Source of the DNA: Carboxylicivirga sediminis
GTDB taxonomy: Bacteria > Bacteroidota > Bacteroidia > Bacteroidales > Marinilabiliaceae
Direction of reading: 5' to 3'
Length of the DNA: 64,000 bases
NCBI RefSeq assembly: GCF_018156225.1
Contig: NZ_JAGTAR010000013.1
Span: forward strand, 1 to 64,000
Under the pieces are notes generated by a model. It saw only the letters and a program-made list of their open reading frames with translations. It was not told the DNA's origin and made no database searches. Of this stretch, positions 35,012 to 44,723 are shown in pieces. Made by a program: the position numbers and the translations under genes. The first letter of the stretch is position 1, and each line of letters starts with the position of its first letter.

Positions 35012-35167
35012 TTAATCCACTTTTTTACTGCTTATACTAATAAGAGTATAAAAGTGCCAACATCCCTATAACATTATTGGATTTTTTTTAATGTTTTGTA
35101 ACAAAAAAGTGCTTTTACCAAAAAAATCAGATTACAATCACCATTTACTGCCACTTAGATGATGTAT

Positions 35168-35746
35168 TTAAAAAAACAGGTGTGTTAGGTAATCTTTTAC
35201 AACAGAACGTATAATCTTTAACCCCCTGGTTATATTGCCTTCAACGGCTTTCTCTGATATTTTAAGTTCTTGGGCAATTTCCTTATTATTAAAGCCTTCT
35301 AATCGACTCATTTCCATCACTAATTTACACCGTGGGGATAATTTATCAATTGTTTGATTAATAATAGTAGTCAGCTCTTCAAAAGAATACTCATCACTTT
35401 TTTCTTCCTCACTGATAAAAAGATCTAACTCTAAATGTGTATTATTAAGCTCTGATATCATTTGCTGATTATGCTCCTGATCTTTTAAGTATCGGAAGCA
35501 CATATTTTTGAGTACTGTATACAACCAAGAAATCAACCCTGCCTCATTGACACATCTGAGCGTATTTTTTTTCTTCCATAAAAGCAAGAATGTTTCCTGA
35601 ACTAAGCCTTCTGCCTCAATAGAATTACGCACATACTGAAATGCAAAATAATGCAATCGACGATAGTATTTATTGAAAAGCATATCGAAACTACGCTCTT
35701 CTCCTTCTTTAATACTGTCTACAATTATCTTGTCTATTTCAGTCAT
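35168..35746 (-). CDS. ECF RNA polymerase sigma factor 1 (RpoE/FecI type)
   Basis: This protein is about 192 residues from the ATG at 35746; a GTG three bases upstream is an alternative. The sigma-2 region includes 'FDMLFNKYYRRLHYFAFQYV' and 'AEGLVQETFLLLW'. The sigma-4 region includes 'LSPRCKLVMEMSRLEGFNNK' and the recognition helix 'EIAQELKISEKAVEGNITRG'. It directs transcription of the downstream susCD and enzyme genes when released by FecR. A vegetative-type promoter lies about 30 bases upstream of the start. Confidence 0.93.
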   Translation of the reverse strand: MTEIDKIIVDSIKEGEERSFDMLFNKYYRRLHYFAFQYVRNSIEAEGLVQETFLLLWKKKNTLRCVNEAGLISWLYTVLKNMCFRYLKDQEHNQQMISELNNTHLELDLFISEEEKSDEYSFEELTTIINQTIDKLSPRCKLVMEMSRLEGFNNKEIAQELKISEKAVEGNITRGLKIIRSVVKDYLTHLFF

Positions 35747-35776
35747 CACTTTTTCTGAAAGTCATATATTCAGACT

Positions 35777-35806
35777 CAAATGTATATATTTTTTAACATT
35801 TACAAA
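35777..35806 (-). promoter_or_regulatory. Bacteroidetes-type promoter of ECF sigma gene 1
   Basis: On the minus strand TTTG (35806-35803), an 18-base spacer and TACATTTG (35784-35777) match the Bacteroidetes housekeeping consensus TTTG-N(17-23)-TAnnTTTG. The expected transcript start lies about 20 bases before the ATG at 35746. Confidence 0.6.
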
Positions 35807-35918
35807 GTAACTAAAAACTCATATCTATTTTTCCTCTGAGCAATCTTCACAGAATCATTTATTATTAGATTCATATAGCTGTATTAATCAAACGGATAAG
35901 ATAATTTAAAACAGAGGC

Positions 35919-37310
35919 TTAGTTTAAACTCTTTATAGCTGCCCCCAAGGCATCCAAACCTATTGATTGACAAACACCAAATTTATTTTGTTCTTTCATG
36001 TGTGCAATGTCCCATGTATAAACATCATCAGCCAATCCCCAAAGGCTTCTGAACCTCTTTATATAAATAGCATCATTTGCTTTGGCTGTAAATTCTGGCT
36101 GAAATTGATTAATTTGTTTATCCCTTGTTTGCCATATTGCTTCGGCAGTGGCAAAAAACACCTCATCAAAACCAGAATTCAATAATACTCTTTCATTGTA
36201 CCCGCCAAAATAACGCATTAATATGCCGCGACCAGCCAGATAGTCATTACCGTGAATTGGTCCAAAACTAGACAAACAAGGTGCTTCTCGAAGCACGTTA
36301 TCAGTAGCATCAGTTAATGCCAGTCTTACACCATTACCAATAAATTTAATGAGGTATCGCAATCGTATTTCAAACGCATCAATGCTAAATGACGGTGTAA
36401 CATTCTTTACTAGTTCACTCTCTACTAATTGATTCTTAAAAGTCAGCATATCAGAAAGGGCTGCAACCAACATCCCTTGATCACCACTCCACACCCACCC
36501 CGGCGACCAGGGAGGATGAATCTTTTCCTGGTATCCCGAGCCTTCAAACTCCGCCATAGGACGTTCTTGGATTAGTCCTGCAGATGACGATAGTTTTTTA
36601 AGATATTCATACTCTTTTAATTCAAACCATTGGTCAAACCATACCCATTGGCGGTACGCCATTTCAAGATATTTATCATTATCTCCTATATTTTCTTGTA
36701 GTGTCAATTTGTAAATTCGTGTTGACAACAGAAATAATAGGACATTTGTAACAGTATTTTTAACACCCTTACTTTGACCGTTAGCATCGCCGTTTCGACA
36801 ACCATGTGATACTGGCAATGCATTATTAGAATAATCGTACGCTGTATTTTTTTTGTACTCCCAACATAAATTAACGGCAAGGTTATAATACCTCTCTGCC
36901 AATCCATCTTCTCCCATTCTTAAAAGATGCTTTCGGGCGTTTAAAGCCATAAGCCCCCACCAACCAAAATCATCTGCCCAAAGCCCGCCAGGATCAAAGC
37001 TATTAAAAAACTCCAGGTTCTTTTTAAGCATTTCAACAACCTTAACTTGCATCACCTTAACTTCTGGATCATCAGGCCACTTTTGACTAAGGGCTTCAAC
37101 AAAAACCAGGCAGGCATCAAATGTGTTCCCTCTCTTCCAGAAGTCATTAAAATCCCAAATTTCTGTGAAACGTTTAAAGGCCAGTACCGACCTTCTTTTA
37201 AGCTCCTTTTCAAAAGCTTCATTTTTTGTAGGATTACAGCCAAATGATAACCCCACTGTGGTTAATATCGAAAAGCTACCGGAAAGCTTTATAAATTTAC
37301 GTCGCTTCAT
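35919..37310 (-). CDS. Exported (alpha/alpha)-barrel protein, GH76-like, unassigned
   Basis: This 463-residue protein begins with a Tat-like signal ([16 protein letters not shown], twin Arg) that also ends at a lipobox-like 'LSFGC'. The mature part is rich in aromatic helical repeats. Segments '[23 protein letters not shown]', '[17 protein letters not shown]' and '[18 protein letters not shown]' resemble six-hairpin glycosidases of the GH76/GH88/GH105 kind. The Asp-Asp of 'ADDFGWW' is a possible catalytic pair as in GH76. I cannot place it in a family with certainty. It is the last gene of the second SusCD locus, downstream of the GH89 gene, so a periplasmic role in processing the same glycan is likely. 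Confidence 0.5.
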   Translation of the reverse strand: MKRRKFIKLSGSFSILTTVGLSFGCNPTKNEAFEKELKRRSVLAFKRFTEIWDFNDFWKRGNTFDACLVFVEALSQKWPDDPEVKVMQVKVVEMLKKNLEFFNSFDPGGLWADDFGWWGLMALNARKHLLRMGEDGLAERYYNLAVNLCWEYKKNTAYDYSNNALPVSHGCRNGDANGQSKGVKNTVTNVLLFLLSTRIYKLTLQENIGDNDKYLEMAYRQWVWFDQWFELKEYEYLKKLSSSAGLIQERPMAEFEGSGYQEKIHPPWSPGWVWSGDQGMLVAALSDMLTFKNQLVESELVKNVTPSFSIDAFEIRLRYLIKFIGNGVRLALTDATDNVLREAPCLSSFGPIHGNDYLAGRGILMRYFGGYNERVLLNSGFDEVFFATAEAIWQTRDKQINQFQPEFTAKANDAIYIKRFRSLWGLADDVYTWDIAHMKEQNKFGVCQSIGLDALGAAIKSLN

Positions 37311-37423
37311 TGTTATAGGATTTACACAATTAGAACTTATATTAGTTAAACATTATCAGCCTGCCTGCTGAAGCTACACCCCAAATCTTTTATATTGTAA
37401 GAAAAGGAGTAAATCTTATCCTA

Positions 37424-39571
37424 TTAATCCAAATACATTATTAACTCCTTAAGAGGGTCTTTGAAAGGAACGGTTTCATTTTTGTATTCTGATTGAATCC
37501 ATTGCTCTTCCCACTCCAAGGTATTAAATTTTGTATTATTCTTCTCTGCTTCTAACCAGAGTTCCCAACGTTTGGCATAGTATGAGCCAATTAATCCATT
37601 CCAGGTGCGTGCGGCATATTCATTTACTCCACCGCCCCAGGTGGTATTCAGGCGCTTAGCATTGCTTTCGTAATATTGCTTCTCCTCTGGAGTATCACCA
37701 AAATTTCGTGCGAGATTCACCCAATTCTCTAATTTATGATTGGGGTGTGAGGCAAGCAAACGATCAATAAACACCATGTCTTCAATTGCATCGCCGTAAA
37801 TTGTATACTTTTTCTCACTCTTCTGTTTTCCTGCTTCTTCAAGTTTCTCATCTGCCCTTAATCCGACCAATTGAACCCCTAATTCAATAGCATCAAACTT
37901 ATAAAGTTCACTGTCGCTTAATTCATCAGCACATGCTAAAAAAAGTTTTACAGCTTGCTCGAAGACTGGTGATTGATGAACACTGCCACCCCCTCCTCTG
38001 CCGGGACGAAACTGGTATCGAAAACGTGGATGATCTGTAAAGGTACCAAAGCATGATTTTCTAAGTAAGTCCCAGGATTGTTTCATTTTATCAGGATATG
38101 CACCATAGCGGGCTTTGCAGTACATGGCCAGCCACTCATCAAGATGAATTTCTTCAGTCCGCCAGCCCCAATCTGAAAGCAATTCATAGATAACCTCGTT
38201 ATTTTCTATACCTTCCGGCGCAAATCCAAAACCTACAAGGTTACCTTTATCCTTATAATTAAGGGCCTCAGTCGGAGCTGTAGCATAAAAATCAAGCACT
38301 CCATTTAGAGGCACCTTTCCTCCCATGTTTGGAATGAATGAATAAATCCACTGTTTACCAAAAAAGCCCTTGTACATGTCCCATGAATAATCAATCTTCC
38401 AGAACAATGCATTGTATTCATTAGCCATATCCAAAATCATCAGTTTGTCATCCGGAATTTTTGACATCATGGCTTTAAGTCGTTCAGGAGTCCAAAATAG
38501 TTTTCCAGCCTTATCGCGATGGTAAGGGAATGTCCAGCCTTGCATAACCCATACAGCATCTGGATTTGCTTCGCGAATAGGCTGATAAACAACTTCCCCA
38601 TACGCCGCTAATTCATTGTTTGCTATTTCCGGATCGTTACTTAATGGCACATCCATTTCATTAAAGCTATCCGCCAAGTAGTATTTGCCTTTTCCAAATT
38701 CCTTTTCCCATTCCTCAATATACATCTTACCAATTTTCACAAAAAGATCACTTTCCGGTGAAAGAATATGCACCTTTTCGTCAAATCCACCCCATCCGAG
38801 TTCTCGTACCTTCTCATCAGGGTAAATACGGCTGATGCCTTTCGGCACAAAACCAGCAAAAGCATGCACGATTGGCTCCATCTGTAACTCCTTCATACGA
38901 TTTAGCATCTTATGGTTTAATTCAATTTGCTTATCGAAGAAGGATGCTGGCGGAGAACCATCCCAACCTCCGATGTTACCCATTCGGTTCCATGGAAAAT
39001 GAGCTGGTCCTGAAAAATAATCGAGTATTTCATCGTTGTTCAGTCCTAGATTTTCAAATACACGAAATAGAATTGCTTCATGGGCACCGGCAATTAAGGG
39101 CATATTCATACCATGCATGGCCATCCAATCCAGCTCTTTCTCCCAACGCTCCCAGCCCCAATAGGGTGTTGTATATCCATGTGTTACCGTGTTTAAATAA
39201 TAACGGTATTTAAAAGGAGACTGAACTGTTTTGTTCACTTCAGGAAGCTCTTCTGGGATATCAATGCGATTACCCGACCAACTAACAATTGAATGGCAAT
39301 CATTACGCAGGTAATCGTAAGCACCCCGACAAAGAGCAGTAGGTGAACTGGCTGTTACCACAACCTTTCCATCAGCTGACTCAATCGAATATGCATCATT
39401 ACCTTGTCCTTCAATATATTTAAAAGTAAAAACATCGGCATTAGCCTTACCAATAACACGACTAAGCACCTGTTTTGCCACCACTTCGGCAGGTTTATCC
39501 ATACCGCTTTTCGCCTTACAGCTATTCATTATAAGCAACAGAATTGCTACTGTCCAAATTTTAAGATACAT
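37424..39571 (-). CDS. GH89 alpha-N-acetylglucosaminidase (NAGLU-like)
   Basis: The protein is about 715 residues from the ATG at 39571; the codon two residues upstream is GTG. It has a lipoprotein signal (LLIMNSC). It has the full NAGLU layout: a small N-terminal domain, a TIM barrel beginning at 'YRYYLNTVTHGYTTPYWGW', and an all-alpha C-terminal domain. The predicted catalytic glutamates are E305 in 'ADSFNEMDVP' and E453 in 'GFAPEGIENNE'. It hydrolyses terminal alpha-linked GlcNAc, as found in heparan-type chains and alpha-GlcNAc-capped mucin glycans. It is the first enzyme gene after susD 2, with a hairpin between them, and defines the likely specificity of this second locus. Confidence 0.94.
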   Translation of the reverse strand: MYLKIWTVAILLLIMNSCKAKSGMDKPAEVVAKQVLSRVIGKANADVFTFKYIEGQGNDAYSIESADGKVVVTASSPTALCRGAYDYLRNDCHSIVSWSGNRIDIPEELPEVNKTVQSPFKYRYYLNTVTHGYTTPYWGWERWEKELDWMAMHGMNMPLIAGAHEAILFRVFENLGLNNDEILDYFSGPAHFPWNRMGNIGGWDGSPPASFFDKQIELNHKMLNRMKELQMEPIVHAFAGFVPKGISRIYPDEKVRELGWGGFDEKVHILSPESDLFVKIGKMYIEEWEKEFGKGKYYLADSFNEMDVPLSNDPEIANNELAAYGEVVYQPIREANPDAVWVMQGWTFPYHRDKAGKLFWTPERLKAMMSKIPDDKLMILDMANEYNALFWKIDYSWDMYKGFFGKQWIYSFIPNMGGKVPLNGVLDFYATAPTEALNYKDKGNLVGFGFAPEGIENNEVIYELLSDWGWRTEEIHLDEWLAMYCKARYGAYPDKMKQSWDLLRKSCFGTFTDHPRFRYQFRPGRGGGGSVHQSPVFEQAVKLFLACADELSDSELYKFDAIELGVQLVGLRADEKLEEAGKQKSEKKYTIYGDAIEDMVFIDRLLASHPNHKLENWVNLARNFGDTPEEKQYYESNAKRLNTTWGGGVNEYAARTWNGLIGSYYAKRWELWLEAEKNNTKFNTLEWEEQWIQSEYKNETVPFKDPLKELIMYLD

Positions 39572-39651
39572 TTTCACTAGTTTTAAAGTTTATCTTATAA
39601 TTTTTTATCCAACTAATTCAAGCAAAGTATTACTAAACTCTAGTAACTAAT

Positions 39652-39687
39652 AAAGAGATGACCGCATTACTATATGGCCATCTCTTT
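39652..39687 (-). terminator. Hairpin between susD 2 and the GH89 gene
   Basis: A 12-base stem with one mismatch (39652-39663 against 39676-39687) and a 12-base loop lies about 60 bases after the susD stop. Its position matches the hairpin after susD 1, suggesting transcript attenuation between transporter and enzyme genes in both loci. Confidence 0.7.
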
Positions 39688-39747
39688 ACATCCAGTTAAA
39701 TGAAACACTTTCTATTATAACCTATAGAATATTCCAAATAGATACTA

Positions 39748-41289
39748 TTAGTTCCAACCTGCGTTTTGATCTAAGTTTTCATTATTTATTAATTCCCATT
39801 CAGGTATTGGCCATAAATAATCACGTGGTGCAGTAAAAACACGATTTTCGAGTGGCACCACACCTACTGCGGGTTGATTCATTGTTGTTTCCAGTAATTT
39901 CCACCTATGGTAATCATAGTACAAAACACCTTCACCAACAAGCTCAATAATACGTTCGTTCCTTATAATTTCTCGGAAACTATCTTTAGTTAATCCTGAT
40001 AAAGCAATTGGTGGAACAACGATATCTGAGCCATCATCGGCCGCTTTTTTACCTCCCCGCTCTCTTAGTTCATTAATAAGATCAACCAGTTCCTGAGATG
40101 GACCATTCAGTTCATTACTGGCCTCAACATAGTTTAAATATACTTCTCCTAACCTGAAGATTATATGATCAACATGGCTACGCTGTTCAGCCTCTTCACT
40201 TGGATCTATAAATTTACGGAAATTTAACCAAGTTCCTCCATTGATAAACATAGCTCCTTCATATTCTACATCTTTGGTCCAATCAAAAATAGATTGATTC
40301 AAGCGTGGATCTCTGTTTTCAAATGGTTTATCAGCATCGTAAATAGGACTGGAAGTAATAGGGACTCCGTTAATATCAGGATACCTTTCCACTAAAGCTA
40401 TTGTAGGCGAAAAAATGTTCCAAGAAGCATGAAAACTAATTGGGCCTAACCACTGACCAAGAGAATGGTACTGTCCTTCCAGATCAGCATTGATACGCGC
40501 CAATATAATTTCTTCGCTACCATCCCCTTCGGGTCTAAACAACTCTGTATAATTATCATGAAGCGAATATCCTCCTTGATCCATAATCTGCTTAGCTAAT
40601 TTGGCACTTTCATCTAGCATGGTGTTATCATTAGCAAGCGTCCCCTCATACAATAAAATCCTAGATTTCAATGCGATAGCTGCCCACTTATTAATCCGAC
40701 CTTGCTCAGGAGTGAAATCGGAGGCTGATAATTCAGAGATAGTTTTATCTAACTCGGTTAAAACAAACTGCAACACTTCTGCCCTTGGACTCTGCGTAAC
40801 TTTTCCTTCAGTAATAGCCAAAACCTTATCAACAATAGGTACATCTCCAAATTGATACAGTAACTTATAATGCGCCCAGGCCCTAATAAAGCGCCACTGA
40901 CCATTATACTTGTCTAACTTCGACTCATCAAGTCCAGCTTTACCAACATTATCCAAAAACCAGTTCGCATTTCTGATGGAGCTATATGAACTTTGCCATA
41001 AACTATTAACCATGGATGCACCTGGATTTAGCGCACCTGTGGATATTTCGGCATTAGGACCAGACTGGCTAAACATAACTTCCGTCAGCGCATCCCATTG
41101 TAATTGTCCTACATTATCTAAATCGAAATGAGCAGCGTTAGCAGCTTGTATCACTTGCTCTTCTGATGTCCAAAACTGATCATCAAATATCGCGGTTACC
41201 GGAAGTTTGGTAATATCTTCCTCTGAACATCCCATCAATAAAACACTGAATAGGAATAAATTAAGATATATAATAAAATTCTTTTTCAT
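39748..41289 (-). CDS. SusD/RagB-family surface glycan-binding lipoprotein 2
   Basis: The protein is about 513 residues from the ATG at 41289, with SPII signal LLMGC. An ATG at 41301 overlaps the susC stop by one base and is also possible. SusD landmarks include 'KLPVTAIFDDQFWTSEEQVIQAANAAHFDL', 'WRFIRAWAHYKLLYQFGDVPIV', and the C-terminal 'RNERIIELVGEGVLYYDYHRWK' and 'DYLWPIPEWEL'. It caps the SusC 2 barrel at the outer membrane and binds oligosaccharide. The neighbouring GH89 suggests a ligand with alpha-GlcNAc. Confidence 0.95.
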   Translation of the reverse strand: MKKNFIIYLNLFLFSVLLMGCSEEDITKLPVTAIFDDQFWTSEEQVIQAANAAHFDLDNVGQLQWDALTEVMFSQSGPNAEISTGALNPGASMVNSLWQSSYSSIRNANWFLDNVGKAGLDESKLDKYNGQWRFIRAWAHYKLLYQFGDVPIVDKVLAITEGKVTQSPRAEVLQFVLTELDKTISELSASDFTPEQGRINKWAAIALKSRILLYEGTLANDNTMLDESAKLAKQIMDQGGYSLHDNYTELFRPEGDGSEEIILARINADLEGQYHSLGQWLGPISFHASWNIFSPTIALVERYPDINGVPITSSPIYDADKPFENRDPRLNQSIFDWTKDVEYEGAMFINGGTWLNFRKFIDPSEEAEQRSHVDHIIFRLGEVYLNYVEASNELNGPSQELVDLINELRERGGKKAADDGSDIVVPPIALSGLTKDSFREIIRNERIIELVGEGVLYYDYHRWKLLETTMNQPAVGVVPLENRVFTAPRDYLWPIPEWELINNENLDQNAGWN

Positions 41290-41300
41290 AACTATTTTCA

Positions 41301-44300
41301 TTAGAATTTAACATTTAAACCAATTACATACGTTTTAAGTGGCGGTATACCTAAACCTCCGGTTTCTGGATCGTGGCCAGGTCTGAAATTGGAAATAGTT
41401 AGCAAATTGGTTCCTGTAGCATAAATTCTTACACTACTTAGTATATTGTTATCAGGTATTGGCAGTGTATAACCAATCTGAATATTCTTAAGCCTTAAAT
41501 AACTGGCATTAAATGCCCAGTAATCAGAATTTGTATAGAAATTTTGAAAATAAGTTTGCTGGGCATATAAAAGTGGTCTTGGATATGTACCATTGGTATT
41601 TGTTTCGCTCCATGCGTCATTAGCCTCTTCTGGTATCCAGGCGTAATTACCAAACAAGTCATTTGATTTATACTGATCAGCTCCAGCAACTCCTTGGAAA
41701 AATGCTAAAAAGTCAATGTTTTTCCAATCAGCCTGTAATCTTAATCCCCAAGTCACTTTTGGCAAAGTTTCTGCGATTTTCACGCGATCATTAAAGTCCA
41801 ATATACCATCATTATTAATATCCTTATACTTTATATCACCAGCTGAAGTATTTGGATGAATTCCTGAACTTATTGAAGCCCTATACTCCTGAGCTTCTGC
41901 TTCTGTTGAGATAATTCCCTCACTCACATACCCATAAACTGAACCTAAAGGATCACCCACGCGTGTATCTCCCCACTCACTGAATGCATCGGTTAACTCA
42001 AGAATTTCGTTTTTATTGTAGGTTCCATTTAATGAAACACGATAATTAAAATCGCTAACATGCCCCTGGTGTGTTAATATCATTTCGACACCAGTATTCT
42101 GAACACTTCCTGCATTTACGGCTGGCCCGCTTCTATTGGTTCCTACGACACCTTGTACCGGACTTGCAAGCAGAATGTCATCGGTGACCTTTTTATATAC
42201 ATCTATCTCTCCGCTTAATAATCCATTCTTAAATGAAAACTCCATCCCTAAGTTAGATGTAGTAGTTGTTTCCCATTTTAGATCCCTGAAAGGAATACTT
42301 CCCTCTGAAGCTGTTGGTGCCACTATATCACCCATCCCAAAATAATAGGTATTAAAAGCTATAGCCGAAAAATAGCTACCATCAACAGCATTATTTCCAC
42401 TTGTACCATATGAAGCCCTGATTCTCAGGTAATCGAAAAACTCACTATTAAAGAAGTTTTCTTCAGACAAAGCCCATTTACCTGATACGGCTGGAAAAAA
42501 ACCATACCTCGTTTCTGGAGCGAATGTTGAAGAGCCATCATATCTGCCACTTACTTCTATAAAATACTTCGATGCATAATTGTAACTTATTCTACCAACA
42601 CCTGACTGCAATGCGCTTTCTCCAAGGTTACTTGACAGGGCAGTAATATCATCATTATCACCTGAATTAGGTGCATCTAATTCTGTTAATAACTCATCAA
42701 ATTGAAATGCTCTTCGTCCTCCTTTAAGAAATGATCTTTTATAGAACTGTACATCCCAGCCAGCAAGTGCACTAATTGAATGAGCACCAAAGGTCTTATC
42801 ATAATTTAAGAAATTCTGAAAATTGAGTTGTCTGCTTGTTACATATTCCTTAGAAAGAGAATTCACATCAGAGAACCAGGCTGGTCCCTGACTATATGTT
42901 CTGCTATATATATATGAAGTATTGTTTGAATTTCCAAATACACCAGAATATCTACCAGTAAAACTTAAACCATCAATAATATCCCAGTTAATACTAGTAT
43001 TAGCAGTAAATTCACTTCCTTCATAGTTTGATGATCCAGCCTGTAATTCCCAAACAGCATTCCAAAAGCCTCTAGGGTAAGCACCCGCCTGATTTAAATA
43101 AGCAAACCCACCGCCATCTTCTTCTGACTGATAAACAGGTAAAAATGGAGCGGTTGAGTTCATGTGTAGATAAATGTTATCTATTCCTCCATTTACACTT
43201 GGTGAAGTATTATCAATAATCGTGTAATTTAAATTGGCAGAGATTTTTAAACTATTAGTTACCTGTGTTGAAAGGTTTGAGCGTAGTGTATATTTATTCC
43301 GCTCAATGCCATTCATAATACCATCATCATTTTTATAACCCAACGAAAATAGATAAGATGTCTTGTCGTTGTTTCCTGATACACTTAAATAATGGCGATT
43401 GGAGCGTTCTGTCTTAAGCACCTCATCCTTCCAATTTGTATTAGCATAATAATGATCTGTGCCGCTTTCAAACAACTGAATCTCTTCTGGTGTAAACATT
43501 TCTGCTCCACCCGAGTTTAATGAAGCCTGATTCATTATCTTAGCTGAATTAACTGAGTTCATTGACTCTTGAGTGGATGTTAGCTTCCCCCAACTGGTAT
43601 AAGTTTCATAATTAAAAACGGCCTTACCGTCCTTACTTTTACCCGATTTAGTAGTGATCAACACAACACCCGCTGCAGCACGCGCTCCGTATATTGAAGA
43701 AGCGGCTCCGTCTTTTAATACAGAAATACTTTCAATATCATTAGGATCAATATTATCCGAATTCTGAGGAATCCCGTCAACAATAAAGAGTGGTGAATTA
43801 TTCCCAATTGTTGTCGCTCCCCTTACCTGGTAACTTAATCCTTGGTTATAACCGGCATCGCGCACATACAATCCGGGTAACTGTCCCTGAAGTGCAGAAC
43901 CAATACTAGTTGTAGTGATATTACCCAATTCTTTAGAATTAATCTGCGTTACAGCAGCAGTTACATTCACCTTCTTTTGCGTTCCATATCCGACCACAAT
44001 GACTTCATCCAATCCGGTAGCCTCTTCAACTAACACTACGTCAATTGCAGTTCTGTTGGCAACTTGTACGGTTTGCGTATCATACCCAATAAAAGAAAAT
44101 GTAATAACAGATTCCCCTGAACTTAATTCAATAGTATATGAACCATCAATTCCAGTTATTACCCCATTAGTAGGATTACCTTCTTCAAACACATTTACAC
44201 CAGGTATGGGATCTCCGTTGGGATCGGTCACAACCCCTCTAACAGTCACACTTCTTTGCTGAGCAGATTGTTCATTTATATTACGCGTAGATGCAAATAG

Positions 44301-44651
44301 AAGAATTTTATCGTCTATAATCTTAAAATCAAGATGTTGAGCCACCAACAGTTGTTTTAAAACATCTTCCATATTGGAGTTTTCTACTTGCATAGAAACA
44401 GTCTCTGATTCATCTACAACATCATGGTTATAAATGAAATTCACATTCGTCTGGCCTTCAATTTCCTTAAAAACCTGCTTAAGAGTCATTCCATTCGCCT
44501 TCAAGCTGACCTTTTGATTTTGGGCACTTGTGTTAGCCTGCAAAGGCAAAAGCATGGCAAACAATAACCAAATAGTTATCCGCATAATAATCCATGTTTT
44601 TTGAAAACCACTGGCATGTCGCAGCGTTCTCACTTTAGTCATTTTTTTCAT
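41301..44651 (-). CDS. SusC/RagA-family TonB-dependent transporter 2 with STN domain
   Basis: This 1116-residue outer-membrane importer has a signal peptide ending 'LQANTSAQ' and an STN domain ('LKQVFKEIEGQTNVNFIYN'). A carboxypeptidase-D-like repeat ('GVVTDPNGDPIPGVNVFEEG'), the plug motif 'LDEVIVVGYGTQKKVNVTAA', and a barrel ending in 'VIGLNVKF' follow. The STN domain links it to the FecR 2/ECF 2 pair upstream. It shares its whole layout with SusC 1, but the barrel loops differ strongly, so a different oligosaccharide is expected. Confidence 0.96.
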   Translation of the reverse strand: MKKMTKVRTLRHASGFQKTWIIMRITIWLLFAMLLPLQANTSAQNQKVSLKANGMTLKQVFKEIEGQTNVNFIYNHDVVDESETVSMQVENSNMEDVLKQLLVAQHLDFKIIDDKILLFASTRNINEQSAQQRSVTVRGVVTDPNGDPIPGVNVFEEGNPTNGVITGIDGSYTIELSSGESVITFSFIGYDTQTVQVANRTAIDVVLVEEATGLDEVIVVGYGTQKKVNVTAAVTQINSKELGNITTTSIGSALQGQLPGLYVRDAGYNQGLSYQVRGATTIGNNSPLFIVDGIPQNSDNIDPNDIESISVLKDGAASSIYGARAAAGVVLITTKSGKSKDGKAVFNYETYTSWGKLTSTQESMNSVNSAKIMNQASLNSGGAEMFTPEEIQLFESGTDHYYANTNWKDEVLKTERSNRHYLSVSGNNDKTSYLFSLGYKNDDGIMNGIERNKYTLRSNLSTQVTNSLKISANLNYTIIDNTSPSVNGGIDNIYLHMNSTAPFLPVYQSEEDGGGFAYLNQAGAYPRGFWNAVWELQAGSSNYEGSEFTANTSINWDIIDGLSFTGRYSGVFGNSNNTSYIYSRTYSQGPAWFSDVNSLSKEYVTSRQLNFQNFLNYDKTFGAHSISALAGWDVQFYKRSFLKGGRRAFQFDELLTELDAPNSGDNDDITALSSNLGESALQSGVGRISYNYASKYFIEVSGRYDGSSTFAPETRYGFFPAVSGKWALSEENFFNSEFFDYLRIRASYGTSGNNAVDGSYFSAIAFNTYYFGMGDIVAPTASEGSIPFRDLKWETTTTSNLGMEFSFKNGLLSGEIDVYKKVTDDILLASPVQGVVGTNRSGPAVNAGSVQNTGVEMILTHQGHVSDFNYRVSLNGTYNKNEILELTDAFSEWGDTRVGDPLGSVYGYVSEGIISTEAEAQEYRASISSGIHPNTSAGDIKYKDINNDGILDFNDRVKIAETLPKVTWGLRLQADWKNIDFLAFFQGVAGADQYKSNDLFGNYAWIPEEANDAWSETNTNGTYPRPLLYAQQTYFQNFYTNSDYWAFNASYLRLKNIQIGYTLPIPDNNILSSVRIYATGTNLLTISNFRPGHDPETGGLGIPPLKTYVIGLNVKF

Positions 44652-44682
44652 ACATTTGAACTGTTTTAATTAAACTTAAGGG

Positions 44683-44721
44683 TGAGGGGGCTTGTAAATG
44701 TTGGTCGCATTTTCCCCCTCA
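44683..44721 (-). terminator. Hairpin directly after fecR 2
   Basis: An eight-base G/C-rich stem (TGAGGGGG at 44683-44690, CCCCCTCA at 44714-44721) with a 23-base loop begins two bases after the fecR 2 stop and ends 32 bases before the susC 2 start. It mirrors the hairpin after fecR 1. Confidence 0.5.
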
Positions 44722-44723
44722 TC

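Noticed and set aside
41495-41689. Second minus-strand frame inside susC 2
   Set aside because: Out-of-frame shadow within a conserved SusC barrel; no start signal or domain.
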